Below are positions 46,682-56,352 of a stretch of 64,000 bases of DNA, piece after piece. The DNA comes from Sporosarcina ureae (GTDB lineage Bacteria > Bacillota > Bacilli > Bacillales_A > Planococcaceae): the NCBI RefSeq assembly GCF_002101375.1, contig NZ_CP015207.1, positions 2,434,001-2,498,000 on the forward strand. The letters run 5' to 3'. The first letter of the stretch is position 1. The number at the start of each line of letters is the position of its first letter. The notes beneath the pieces are model-generated. The model ran no database searches and was not told the DNA's origin. It saw nothing but the letters and a program-made list of their open reading frames with translations. The translations under genes and the position numbers were made by a program.

Positions 46682-47956
46682 ATGAATAGAATTATAAATG
46701 TATTTAAAAATTATTGGTATATATTATTTTTTGTACCTCTTTTCTTTACGCCTAAAGGATTATATAAAAGTTTTGTAACAGCTAATTATATACATTTAGG
46801 TGATAGCGGTCTAGTCTTTCCTATATATTTTATTTGGGGAATCATTTTATTTTTTATAATAATAGCTATAAGTATTAAAAAAAGGCACTTAAAAGTAATT
46901 TCATTTGAAATAAAATCACATATCTTAATTATTGGATTTATAGGTTTCATTATATCATCTATTGGTGTTATCTTACACTCAGACATAAATATATATATAA
47001 AATATATGCAGGTGTTAAGTGGTTTTATAGGAATGTTTATTTCTTGGTATTTATTTGAAATCAAAAGATTAAATATTGAAAAGTTTTTTGGGCTATTAGG
47101 TATTCTCTATTTCTTAATTATAATTTTAAACTATATTTATTCCTTTTCCCAAATTGGCTTTGAAAGTTTTGGTAGGGGACTCCTACCATCTCTTGGTATA
47201 ATAGACATATATCAAACTCATGTCTACTATCCGTTTATTGTCAACACTATTCTATTTATGAGTTTACCTTATATTATGCGAAGGTTTAATGTGTTTTTTT
47301 ACATTTACATTATAATTTATTTACTGTATATAATGAATTTGCAAGTTAGAGGCGCGTTACTCTCTTTCTTTTTTATGTTAATTGTGGCAATGTTTTTTAA
47401 GTTTAATATTAAACAGAAAATTAATATTATATTATTAATTTCTTTGTTTCTAATCTTTCTAATTTACATAGTAGATATTAGTATCGTTATAGGAAGGTTT
47501 GAAAATATTGAAAGAGTAAAAGACTTTAGTGGGAGAACAGATATATGGCTTTCAGTTTTTCAAGAATTCAATATAACAAAACTATTTTTCGGAAGTTTTT
47601 ACTTAGATACCGATGGTATTTCTGCACATAATCAATATTTAGAGTTTTTGGGCATGGGTGGAGTATTATTATTATCAGTATTTGTAGGAGTATTTATTAA
47701 TATTATAATATTGTTTTTTAAAGTATTAAAAAACAATAGTTTTAAAAATAAAAATGTAAACCTGCTTTATTATATATCAATTTTAATAATTCAATGGTTA
47801 ATAGATTTTAATGTAAATGTACCAATAAGTAATACAAATCCTGCTATCTTTTATTGGTTTTATTTAAACTCTATATTTGTTTTATATCATATATATTCAC
47901 AAAAAGCATCTTTAGTCTTAAATTACGACTATGCCAAATTAAATAAAAGGGAGTGA
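46682..47956 (+). CDS. wzy: Polysaccharide polymerase (Wzy-like)
   Basis: The 424-residue protein has about 10-12 hydrophobic segments, very low sequence complexity (Ile/Phe/Tyr-rich) and a large loop near residues 275-320 with FSGRTDIWL and ISAHNQYLEFLGMGG, the typical O-antigen polymerase/ligase motif with a conserved His. It should join repeat units at the outer face of the membrane. AGGAAGG precedes the ATG. The gene is very AT-rich. Confidence 0.85.
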   Translation: MNRIINVFKNYWYILFFVPLFFTPKGLYKSFVTANYIHLGDSGLVFPIYFIWGIILFFIIIAISIKKRHLKVISFEIKSHILIIGFIGFIISSIGVILHSDINIYIKYMQVLSGFIGMFISWYLFEIKRLNIEKFFGLLGILYFLIIILNYIYSFSQIGFESFGRGLLPSLGIIDIYQTHVYYPFIVNTILFMSLPYIMRRFNVFFYIYIIIYLLYIMNLQVRGALLSFFFMLIVAMFFKFNIKQKINIILLISLFLIFLIYIVDISIVIGRFENIERVKDFSGRTDIWLSVFQEFNITKLFFGSFYLDTDGISAHNQYLEFLGMGGVLLLSVFVGVFINIIILFFKVLKNNSFKNKNVNLLYYISILIIQWLIDFNVNVPISNTNPAIFYWFYLNSIFVLYHIYSQKASLVLNYDYAKLNKRE

Positions 47957-47962
47957 ATTGAA

Positions 47963-48475
47963 ATGAAGAACTTTATCATAGTGACTATTGAATTTTTTAT
48001 GGAAACACTCTTTAAATTACCTAGGTATAAACTCTTTAATGAAATTAAGAAGACATTTTTAGTTCTTTTTGGGAATAAGGTCGGGAAAGAAACTATATTC
48101 TATCCGGGCGTTTGGATAATGCCACCAAGAAATTTAAAGGTAGGAAATAATGTTGATTTTGCAAAAGATGTTCAAATAACTACCGGCGGTAGTGTGGAAA
48201 TTGGAGATAGAGTTTTGATCGGTTATGGAACTAAGATACTGAGTTCTAATCATAGTATCCCAATAAATAAAGGGCAGGTTTTTTACTCTGGTCATACTCA
48301 TTCAGCAGTGATAATTGAAAAAGATGTATGGATAGGTGCGAATTGCATAATATTACCAGGGGTTTATATTGGTGAAGGAGCAATAATAGCAGCTGGATCA
48401 GTGGTTACTAAATCCGTTTCTAGCTTTACTATAGTAGGAGGAGTACCGGCGAAAATTATTAAAGAAAGATTGTGA
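47963..48475 (+). CDS. Hexapeptide-repeat acyltransferase (WbbJ-like)
   Basis: The 170-residue protein has a left-handed beta-helix with [17 protein letters not shown], the catalytic-His segment SNHSIPI and [19 protein letters not shown] near the C terminus. These enzymes O-acetylate sugars in surface glycans. It follows wzy by 6 bp and is followed by wzx after 3 bp. Confidence 0.87.
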   Translation: MKNFIIVTIEFFMETLFKLPRYKLFNEIKKTFLVLFGNKVGKETIFYPGVWIMPPRNLKVGNNVDFAKDVQITTGGSVEIGDRVLIGYGTKILSSNHSIPINKGQVFYSGHTHSAVIIEKDVWIGANCIILPGVYIGEGAIIAAGSVVTKSVSSFTIVGGVPAKIIKERL

Positions 48476-48478
48476 AGT

Positions 48479-49890
48479 ATGAAAAACAAGACTTTGTTTG
48501 CCACAATATTTGGGTTATTAGTTTCTACAACAATAGTGAAAGTATTAAACTTTCTAAAAGAGCTACAAATTTCGTATTTTTATGGTACAAGTGAAATTGT
48601 AGATCACTTTAATATTTTGATGCTAGGTCCAAATATTTCCTTAAGTACCATAGCTCCAGCTTTTGGATTAATACTAGTAGCGTATTTATCAAACGAAAAA
48701 AAAGAACTGATTATATCATATAAAGAAATGCTGTTTTTTTGTGGAACCATATTATTATTATTTTTCATATCTATAATAAGTCAAACAATCTATAGTGGAT
48801 TTAGTTTATTTGAAATATCCGTAAGTTTTTTTATATCAATGTTGTTTTTAATACAAGTTTTATTAATATACTATCTTCATAGCTTTAATGCCTTCAATGA
48901 AGGTTCTATATCTTCGATGATACAAATTATTGTTAATATAACAGTGATTTCGTTATCTTTTTTTATGAAAAGTTATCTTTTATTAATAGTAGGTTTAATT
49001 ATTGGGTTACTAATCCAAATAATATATTTATTTAATAAAATAATTAAAAAAAGTTCAATTCAAATTTAATAATTAGTAAAGGTGATTCTAGTTCATTTAT
49101 TCATTCCTTTGTTTCAGTAGTGATGGGATTCGGATTAATTGAAATACTCATTTCTGCACAAAAAATATTTGCTGTATCTTTCGATATTGAAGGTCTAGTT
49201 TCTTCAATAAACTATTCTTATAAAGTTATGAACTTACCAATTTCTATTTTTTTGTTTTCGGTCTTATCGGTTCTCTTTCCAACAATGACTAAAATAAAAG
49301 ATCAAAAAGAACTCGATAAAATTGCGATTAACCTATTAAGTGCTATATTTTTTGTTATGTTACCTTTTACTGTAATATTGTTCAACTATGCGGAATTCAT
49401 AATTAGTATATTATTTGAACGCGGTGAATTTGGCAAACAGAGTGTAAGTATTACTGCGAGTCAATTAAAATCATTCTCACTACTACTTATACCACTATCT
49501 TTTTTTGCTGCACAACTAAGAATAGTATTTGTACAAAGAAAATGGTCTAAAATATACTATAGTGGATTAATGATTATTACATTTAGTATTGTATTAAATC
49601 TAATTGCAATTCAATATTCAAGCCTTATACTATTTTCTTATTCATTACCAATTGCGTATATTTCAAGTATCGTAATAGTATTTAAAAAAAGTCTCTTATT
49701 ATCTATTAATCCTGATTTAATAAAAACTGTAATAGCTGTTTTAACTTCAATTATAGTAACTATGCTAATTAATACATTTTTACAAATCAATCAATTAATC
49801 ATTATTGAGATATGTATCATGATAGGTGTTTATTTTATAATGCAATATTTAATAAAAAATACATTGTTAATGAAAATTTTAAGGAGGTAA
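48479..49890 (+). pseudogene. wzx: Wzx/MurJ-like flippase, frame broken at an A7 run
   Basis: Two frames, 48479-49069 and a second one open through 49053-49890, together make a flippase of about 470 residues with 12-14 membrane helices. The first half begins MKNKTLFATIFGLLVSTTIVK. The second half carries the MurJ-type segment ISILFERGEFGKQS. The frames meet at a run of seven A (49046-49052): one more A would join them as KKKFNSNLIISKGDSSS. The product may be restored by slippage on the run, or the gene may be dead, or the base may be an error. Without it the locus would lack an exporter. Confidence 0.8.
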
Positions 49891-49894
49891 TATT

Positions 49895-52003
49895 TTGAAA
49901 CAATTATTGCAAAACTTGAAAACTGGCGAAACTCAATTGGTGACGAGTCCTTTACCAAGTATTAAAAGTAATTATGTTTTAATACAGTCTTACAATACTG
50001 TCGTATCAGCTGGAACGGAAAGAATGTTAGTGGATTTTGGGAAATCTAACTACTTACAAAAAATGCGAAAGCAACCGGAAAAAGTGAAACAGGTATTGGA
50101 TAAAGTTAAGACAGATGGATTACAACCTACATATAATGCAGTTAAAACTAAACTGGATCAACCAATTCCACTGGGATACAGTAATGCAGGAGTTGTAGTT
50201 GCGGTAGGGGAAAATGTTAAGAAATTTAAAGTTGGCGATCGTGTTATCTCTAATGGTTCTCATGCAGAAGTAGTTAATGTACCTGAGAATCTTTGTTCTA
50301 AAATACCTGATAATGTAACTAATGAAGAAGCTGCATTTACTGTTATTTCTTCAATAGGATTGCAAGGGATTCGATTAATAAACCCTACTTTAGGTGAAAC
50401 AGTAGTAGTTATTGGTCTGGGCTTAATCGGGTTACTGACAGTTCAATTACTACAGGCTCATGGATGTAATGTTATCGCTTCTGATTTTGATCAACAGAAA
50501 GTGAATATAGCAAAATCTTATGGAGTAGACGCTGTTAATACAGGTACTGGGATAGATTTAGTTGATTATGTATATCTTAAAACAAATGGAAATGGTGCTG
50601 ATGCTGTATTAATAACAGCCTCAACAAAGAGTAGTGATCCGGTTTCGCAAGCCGCGAATATGTCTAGACAACGTGGACGCATAGTATTAGTTGGTGTAAC
50701 AGGACTTAATTTAAACAGATCCGAATTTTATGAGAAGGAATTGTCATTCCAAGTATCCTGTTCATATGGGCCAGGTCGATACGATGAAAATTATGAGGAT
50801 TTGGGTAATGACTATCCGATTGGCTTTGTTAGATGGACAGAACAAAGAAATTTCGAAGCGGTTTTAGATATGATGAGTCAAAAAAAAATAAATATTGAAT
50901 CATTAATTACAAAGAAATATAAATTTAAAGAAGCAATTAAAGCTTATGATGCTTTAACAGAAGATAAAAATACTATTGGAATTATTTTAGAGTATGATGT
51001 AAATAAAAATATAACTAGTACTCAATCTGTAATTTTAGAAAAAAAGGTAGTTGCCTCTCAAGAAAAAATAGTTTTAGGTGTTATTGGAGCGGGCAACTAT
51101 ACTAATCAAACATTATTACCTGCAATGAATAATCAAAGTTTGAGAAAGCATACTATAGTAAGTAGTGGGGGAATGACAAGTGTTCATGTAGGGAAAAGGC
51201 ATGGTTTCGAAATAGCTTCTACTGACATAAATCATGTGATTCAAGATAAAGATATTAATGCCATGTTCATTACTACAAGACATGATAGCCACGCAGAACT
51301 GGTGAAAAAAGGTCTTGAAGAAAATAAAAATGTTTTTGTGGAGAAACCATTATGCTTGACTCTTGATGAACTAGATGAAATAAAAGCTGTGAAAACCTCC
51401 TGTATTTTGATGGTTGGATTTAATAGAAGGTTTTCTCCACATATTATAAAAATGAAAGAATTATTAGCTACTGTATCTAAACCGAAGTCAGTAATTATTA
51501 CAGTAAATGCCGGTGAAATACCAAGTAATCATTGGATTCAAAACCTAGATATCGGTGGTGGAAGAATAATTGGAGAAGGCTGCCACTTTATTGATTTAGC
51601 AAGATTTATAACAGATTCAAAAATTAGGGAATTCCAAGCAGTAAAAATGCATATACCTGGTGAAGAAGAATTAGAGGATAAAGTTTCTATTCAACTATCC
51701 TTTGAGGATGGTTCTATTGCCACAATTTTATATTTAGCAAATGGTGATAAATCATTTTCAAAAGAAAGAATAGAAGTATTTGCAGGAAATAAAATTCTGG
51801 TTTTGGATAATTTCAAAGTCTTAGAAGGCTATGGATGGGGAAATTTCACTAAATTCAAAACTCGCTCACAAGATAAAGGTCATGCTAATGGTATTAGTGC
51901 ATTTTTAAATGGAATTGAAACTGGTAATCATCCAATCCCGCTAAATGAAATTTACGAAGTAACTGAAACTACGATTAAGATAGTTAATCAGCTTAGAGAA
52001 TAG
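49895..52003 (+). CDS. Bidomain oxidoreductase: zinc-type dehydrogenase fused to Gfo/Idh/MocA
   Basis: The 702-residue protein joins an MDR-type domain (residues 1-365; GYSNAGVVVAVGENV, GVGDRV-like KVGDRVI, IGLGLIGLLTVQLL) to a Gfo/Idh/MocA domain (about 385-700; GVIGAGNYTNQT, TTRHDSHAEL, VEKPLCLT). Such fusions are regular members of polysaccharide loci with WbuB and heparinase-like genes; the substrate is not established, probably a nucleotide sugar or uronic acid. TTG 49895 follows AAGGAGG at 8 nt. It is the last gene of the locus. Confidence 0.88.
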   Translation: MKQLLQNLKTGETQLVTSPLPSIKSNYVLIQSYNTVVSAGTERMLVDFGKSNYLQKMRKQPEKVKQVLDKVKTDGLQPTYNAVKTKLDQPIPLGYSNAGVVVAVGENVKKFKVGDRVISNGSHAEVVNVPENLCSKIPDNVTNEEAAFTVISSIGLQGIRLINPTLGETVVVIGLGLIGLLTVQLLQAHGCNVIASDFDQQKVNIAKSYGVDAVNTGTGIDLVDYVYLKTNGNGADAVLITASTKSSDPVSQAANMSRQRGRIVLVGVTGLNLNRSEFYEKELSFQVSCSYGPGRYDENYEDLGNDYPIGFVRWTEQRNFEAVLDMMSQKKINIESLITKKYKFKEAIKAYDALTEDKNTIGIILEYDVNKNITSTQSVILEKKVVASQEKIVLGVIGAGNYTNQTLLPAMNNQSLRKHTIVSSGGMTSVHVGKRHGFEIASTDINHVIQDKDINAMFITTRHDSHAELVKKGLEENKNVFVEKPLCLTLDELDEIKAVKTSCILMVGFNRRFSPHIIKMKELLATVSKPKSVIITVNAGEIPSNHWIQNLDIGGGRIIGEGCHFIDLARFITDSKIREFQAVKMHIPGEEELEDKVSIQLSFEDGSIATILYLANGDKSFSKERIEVFAGNKILVLDNFKVLEGYGWGNFTKFKTRSQDKGHANGISAFLNGIETGNHPIPLNEIYEVTETTIKIVNQLRE

Positions 52004-52041
52004 GAAAATAGAAAAATGAGTATTTAAAACCGTATATCTAT

Positions 52042-52578
52042 TTGTATGAAATAGATTGGGTAAAACACAAAAAACATTATTTTAAGATTATGGGAGGGTC
52101 CAATCATAGAGCCTCCTACACAACCCCAATAGTAAAAGAGGAGATAGGGAAATGGATATCATCACTAAATCATATTCAGAGAAGAGACGGCAGTAATTGG
52201 CGTTGCTTAAAGAGAAGCGCAGAGACTGACCATTACTGTATGGTAGCTATTGACGCTGCTAAGTATGTGAACACTGCCATGATATGTATAAACTTTGGAG
52301 ATACTATAAGTGGGTCTTTTGAATCTGATGGATCCCAAACGGGGTTTCAGGTTTTAATGAGGGGAATTGATCAGACATGTGAAGAGTATCGATTAACGCG
52401 TGTCATCTTAAGAATTGAGACGACTGCTCATTACTATGAAGACTTAGTTAGAGTTGTGACAGGGCTATATAGCTCGAGTAATAAACGCTTCGACAACAGT
52501 GGAAGAACGAAAGAAGATGCTGAACTACACGATGACCGTCCGCGTAATAGGGCACTAGGTTCCCAAACAATTATATAG
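52042..52578 (+). pseudogene. IS110-family transposase, N-terminal remnant
   Basis: The 178-residue frame contains degenerate landmarks of the IS110 DEDD domain: IDAAKYVNTAMI (DxxK), ILRIETTAHYYEDL (E-x-TG-H-Y) and NSGRTKEDAELHDDRP (the N-x-x-K-x-D-x-x-DA block). The C-terminal Ser domain of IS110 transposases is absent and the length is under half. It marks the right border of the AT-rich polysaccharide locus and is consistent with transfer. Confidence 0.65.
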
Positions 52579-52631
52579 TTCATTAACATGAGCTTCAATT
52601 AAATAGAAAATAGAAAGATGTATCATATCCT

Positions 52632-52678
52632 AACACTCCACTCTACAGATTAAATCTGTGAAGTGGAGTGTTGTTTTT
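52632..52678 (+). terminator. Rho-independent terminator
   Basis: AACACTCCACT / AGTGGAGTGTT with an inner ACAGATT/AATCTGT stem and TTTTT tail. Confidence 0.88.
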
Positions 52679-52846
52679 ATATCAGGAAAATATGAATTAT
52701 CACGATATCCAGTTTCCGTCAAGAGCTAAGAAAAATGTGTAGTAAAAATAAATTTCGTATTAAAATAAACCATTAGTTAGAAGATCCTGTGGACTAAGTA
52801 TTATTCTTGCGCTATACTAATCAAAATGGCACGGGGAGGAAGACTC

Positions 52847-53930
52847 GTGTTGGATGCGGGGCTTACTACCAGGATGAGTGGTAGTAGTTATAAACAGTTT
52901 GGAAAAGAAGTTCTTTGCACTCAAATACACTTTTCCATGCTGGAAGCGATTTTCGAGATTGATCATGAGGTGCAAAGGCAGTTGGACCCAAAGAAGCGTA
53001 GGGATATTCGGGATTTCATACTGGATAGTCTGGAAAAAGGGGAGCTGTTTTACTTTTCACCATTTGTGTTTTCTAGTCGAGGAAATATACAAGAAATAGA
53101 TGGCGGTTTCGTGTTGAAACCGGGATGTAGTATTTATGTCCTTGACGCACAGCACAGAATGTCTGCGATTGCTTCTGCTATTAGTCAGTTGGACGGGGAA
53201 TCAGGCGGAAGCTGAGGAGGCGCGGAAGTTCATTCAAATCCTAGCGGGCTATCCTGTGTCGATGCAAGTCTATTTGGATTTGAATCAGCAGGAAGAACGG
53301 CAGTTGTTTACAGATTATAATACTGAACGACGAGAAGCGCATCCAGGATTCATGTTGTTGTATGATCAACGAGACGCTTATACTGAGCTGACGCGGACTA
53401 TAGCAGAGCAAATGAAGACGCTGTTAGATATTGACCAAGTGCGTTCGCGGCTCACGGAATCGAACACGTCTATTACTTCATTGATCACGATGAAGAAATG
53501 TCTACTTGCGTTATTTGAAGGATGCTTAACTGTGAAAACAGGTAATCCATATTACAAAGGTTGTAAAGCAAGTGATGTACCAGCTATTGCAGAAGCATTC
53601 TTTTCCTCTTGGTTGCAACTGTTTCCTAAACGCATGACGGATCGAAAGAACTATGCTTGTGGCGTGACGGGCGTTCAAGTAGCGCTTGCTTATACAGTCT
53701 ATATGCTAACGCGGGAGCAGTCGTTGACGCATATGGAAGCTATTCAGCAACTGCAACTGTTGAAGAAGAGATGCACGTGGAAACATGATGATCCTGTATT
53801 TAATCATATGTACAATAAGCAATCGAAACAAGTGCGGAATCATTCGAATTCGACAGCGGTTAAGCGAACGATGCTAGAGTTTTTGCTGATCATTCGGGAG
53901 GAAAGGGAGCGTTTGAATGATCGTCAATGA
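52847..53930 (+). pseudogene. DndB-like (DGQHR-domain) protein 1, split by a frameshift
   Basis: GTG 52847 follows GGGGAGGA. The first frame runs to LDAQHRMSAIASAISQL, where DAQHR is the family's DGQHR signature, and stops at 53215. The other frame continues with AEAEEARKFIQILAGYPVSM to 53930. Removing one G from the GGGG at 53195-53198 joins them (LDGNQAEAEEARKF) into about 360 residues, the normal DndB-like length. DndB is the regulator of DNA phosphorothioation; free-standing DGQHR proteins also occur with other systems. No dndA, C, D or E gene is near. It overlaps the next gene by 14 bp. Confidence 0.7.
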
Positions 53931-54660
53931 GATATTTTCCAAAAGACAGACCATGGTGATCTATACGGTGAAAGAGTTGACGGAAATGCTGGATGATCAA
54001 CGTTTGGTACTTAGGGAAGTCAATGCGGGGCAGGCTCGTATGATTCGACGGTATATACTCGACAATGTCATTCAAGAACAAATTTATCTACCACCTATTG
54101 TTGCGGCAATTGAGTCAGGAAATCTTGCGGATGGCCGGCCGGATTCATTGATAATAATTGATGGTACGCAGCGTATGAAGGCGCTAACACAACTTGAATC
54201 GGCAGTCTCTCGCATGACGGATAGTGATGATGTAGCGGAGCAGAAGAAAGGTTTTACGTTACATTATATGCTGAATCAAATCGAAGTAGCAGTGCAAGTG
54301 TTTGAAGGGCTGTCGCCAAAAGAAATGGATCAGCTATACATAAATCTCAACACAAAAGGAAAAAAGGTGTCTTTGTCTAAGCGGATTTCTTACGACTCGC
54401 GTAATGAAGTGAACTCGCTTACGAATAGGCTACTTAAGAGCCATCAGTTGCTTCGAAAATCGGGAGTGGAGCTGGAAAAGGCTGCCGTAATGAGACCGCG
54501 TAATACGAATTTAGTTTCGTTGTCGCAATTGAGACGATTGGTTGGCTATTTTTTGACAGGTAAAGTAGTAAGCGGAAAGATTGCTAATCATAAACAGGGA
54601 GGTTCAGTCAATGGACCGGGAAACAACTGTGCTAAAGAAAGACATTCATTGGCAAATTGA
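53917..54660 (+). CDS. DndB-like (DGQHR-domain) protein 2, possibly C-terminally truncated
   Basis: The 247-residue protein is a second, divergent member: IIDGTQRMKAL replaces DGQHR, and LSPKEMDQLYINLNTKGKKVS matches the conserved LNxxxKxVS segment. The last 25 residues (SVNGPGNNCAKERH) look unrelated to the family and the protein is about 100 residues shorter than usual, so the 3' end may have been lost. It overlaps the first dndB-like gene, so both would be co-translated. The small gene at 54611 starts inside its 3' end. Confidence 0.65.
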   Translation: MIVNEIFSKRQTMVIYTVKELTEMLDDQRLVLREVNAGQARMIRRYILDNVIQEQIYLPPIVAAIESGNLADGRPDSLIIIDGTQRMKALTQLESAVSRMTDSDDVAEQKKGFTLHYMLNQIEVAVQVFEGLSPKEMDQLYINLNTKGKKVSLSKRISYDSRNEVNSLTNRLLKSHQLLRKSGVELEKAAVMRPRNTNLVSLSQLRRLVGYFLTGKVVSGKIANHKQGGSVNGPGNNCAKERHSLAN

Positions 54661-54832
54661 GGATAGCTTATATGTTGTTAGGAATGTCCCTTCTTTAAAA
54701 GCTGACTATGACGATGAAGAGCTATTAGATGTTGATGTATCCATTACATTAACTGCATTACGTGACTTAATGGTGGAGAATTCTATTCCTGTAGACGTAG
54801 ATTTCACAGGTTTTGCAGATATTCGGTTCTAA
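54611..54832 (+). CDS. Small acidic protein, 73 aa, unknown
   Basis: ATG 54611 follows GGGAGG at 8 nt. The product is acidic (ADYDDEELLDVDVSIT) and soluble; no family is recognised. It overlaps the 3' end of dndB-like gene 2 and shares its terminator at 54860, so it is the third member of that operon. A small acidic partner would suit an inhibitor, antitoxin or DNA mimic, but nothing proves it. Confidence 0.55.
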   Translation: MDRETTVLKKDIHWQIEDSLYVVRNVPSLKADYDDEELLDVDVSITLTALRDLMVENSIPVDVDFTGFADIRF

Positions 54833-54859
54833 GATTGGTAAATAAACTAAACTATGTTC

Positions 54860-54891
54860 AGCCTATGTCTTCATGGACATGGGCTTTTTTG
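54860..54891 (+). terminator. Rho-independent terminator
   Basis: AGCCTATGTC / GACATGGGCT with loop TTCATG and TTTTTT closes the dndB-like operon. Confidence 0.88.
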
Positions 54892-54900
54892 ATTGCTAGT

Positions 54901-55188
54901 CTACTTGGAAGGTTTGTCGATACTGGCAGTAAAAGTAGGTACCATGTTGCCACATATAGTTAGTGGGAACAAGGTGATGATCGCCAACGTTAGAATAATG
55001 GACAAATCGCCTGTTACTAGTAGAAGACTTATCACTATGGCCATATAAATTCCCCACGTTGCTTTAACTTTTTTGTCGGGATACAAGTCTCCATTTTTGC
55101 TCAGTATTGCCAATACAAATGTAACTGTCTCTGTATTCGTAATGAAGAGCAAAGCAAATAAAATAATGTTTATGATACTCATAAACAT
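54901..55188 (-). pseudogene. BCCT-family transporter, C-terminal remnant
   Basis: The 95-residue frame matches the last part of betaine/carnitine/choline transporters: FITNTETVTFVLAILSKNGDL then KVKATWGIYMAIV (family: TSADSATFVLGMLTSKG, VKxxWG). Full transporters have over 500 residues. No upstream continuation is found, so it is a fragment. Confidence 0.65.
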
Positions 55189-55305
55189 CGTAAATGGCAG
55201 TTATTTAAGTAATATAAACATATTCAGCGCATTATTTGCAAAGGCCCTATACCTGAGCTTATGGAAACGAAATGGCTCATGTATGCACTTAATGAGTTGC
55301 AAAAA

Positions 55306-55353
55306 GAAAAGTCTTCTGATGACTGAGAAACTCATCATCAGAAGACTCTTTTT
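55306..55353 (-). terminator. Terminator of the RpiR operon (works both ways)
   Basis: AAAGTCTTCTGATGA / TCATCAGAAGACTCTTTTT with a short loop. The A run on the left supplies a U tract for minus-strand transcripts. Confidence 0.8.
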
Positions 55354-55453
55354 GCTTTACTAAGAATTTGTACATTCGCACTAAGTAATTAAGTAGTTTC
55401 AAGATGCCTGTACACCAAACCTTTGTACGTTCTTGTTTATTCCTGCGCTCATG

Positions 55454-56326
55454 TTAATCATTCGACAAATCTCTTTTATAAAAGACTCCGAACTTACTCC
55501 AGATGTCTTCCATTTGATTGAGCCGTTGTTCAACATTCTCTTCACGTTCTTTACCTAAATAGACAATTAGAGCATTAATCAAGCTTAAAGGTGCTGTGAA
55601 AGAATCGATGAACGATGGCATATCACTGGAAGCAGTCAATGTAATATCCGAATAGGGTAGAAGGGGTGACAACAGGTTATCTGTAATCGCAATAGTACTG
55701 GCTCCCATCTCTTTTGCAAACGCAATAGTGTTAATTGTACTGCTGGAATAACGTGAAAAACTTATCCCGACCACAACATCTTTGCTAGTGAGTGAATGAA
55801 GTTGTTCAGGAATAATTTCAAACGAACCCAGTATTTCAGAGTTATCCAGAATGATATTTAAATAATAGTGCAAGAATATTCCAAGTGAAGCCGTACTTCT
55901 ATTTGCAGAAATATAGATTTTATTTGCATTAAGAAGAAGATCGGCAGCTTTATGAAAGGATTTAATGTCTAAAGACTCTAGAGACGCCCTTATATTATTA
56001 ATATCGTCATTGAAAATGTCATAGATTGCCTGCTCTTTATCGTCATACACATTGGAAGACATCTTAAGCCGTTCGGTTGTAGTTAGTTGTTCCTTGATGG
56101 AGTTTTGCATTTGCTTTTGCAATTCCGGATAGCCTGAGTAGTCCAATGCTGTGGCAAACCTCACAACAGTAGCTTCACTTACGCTAGCTTTTGCAGCCAA
56201 TTCTGCTACATTGAAGAAGGGTACAGTATTAACGTTTTTTAATATATAGTTCGCAATTTTTCTGTGCGATTTGCTTAACTGAGTAATATTTTCAGCGACA
56301 TGTTGAAAAACATTTGTTTTGTTCAT
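55454..56326 (-). CDS. MurR/RpiR-family transcriptional regulator
   Basis: The 290-residue protein has the N-terminal RpiR helix-turn-helix (about residues 35-60, AAKASVSEATVVRFATALDYSG) and a C-terminal SIS domain (about 125-260; KIYISANRSTASLG, VVVGISFSRYSSST) that would bind a sugar- or acid-like effector. It is the last gene of a five-gene minus-strand operon with nitrilase and amino-acid ABC transporter, so the effector is probably the transported compound. The repeated TGAAATAAA sites at 59510-59675 are candidate operators. Confidence 0.92.
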   Translation of the reverse strand: MNKTNVFQHVAENITQLSKSHRKIANYILKNVNTVPFFNVAELAAKASVSEATVVRFATALDYSGYPELQKQMQNSIKEQLTTTERLKMSSNVYDDKEQAIYDIFNDDINNIRASLESLDIKSFHKAADLLLNANKIYISANRSTASLGIFLHYYLNIILDNSEILGSFEIIPEQLHSLTSKDVVVGISFSRYSSSTINTIAFAKEMGASTIAITDNLLSPLLPYSDITLTASSDMPSFIDSFTAPLSLINALIVYLGKEREENVEQRLNQMEDIWSKFGVFYKRDLSND

Positions 56327-56352
56327 ACTCGTTCAAATCCTTGAGCTGTATT

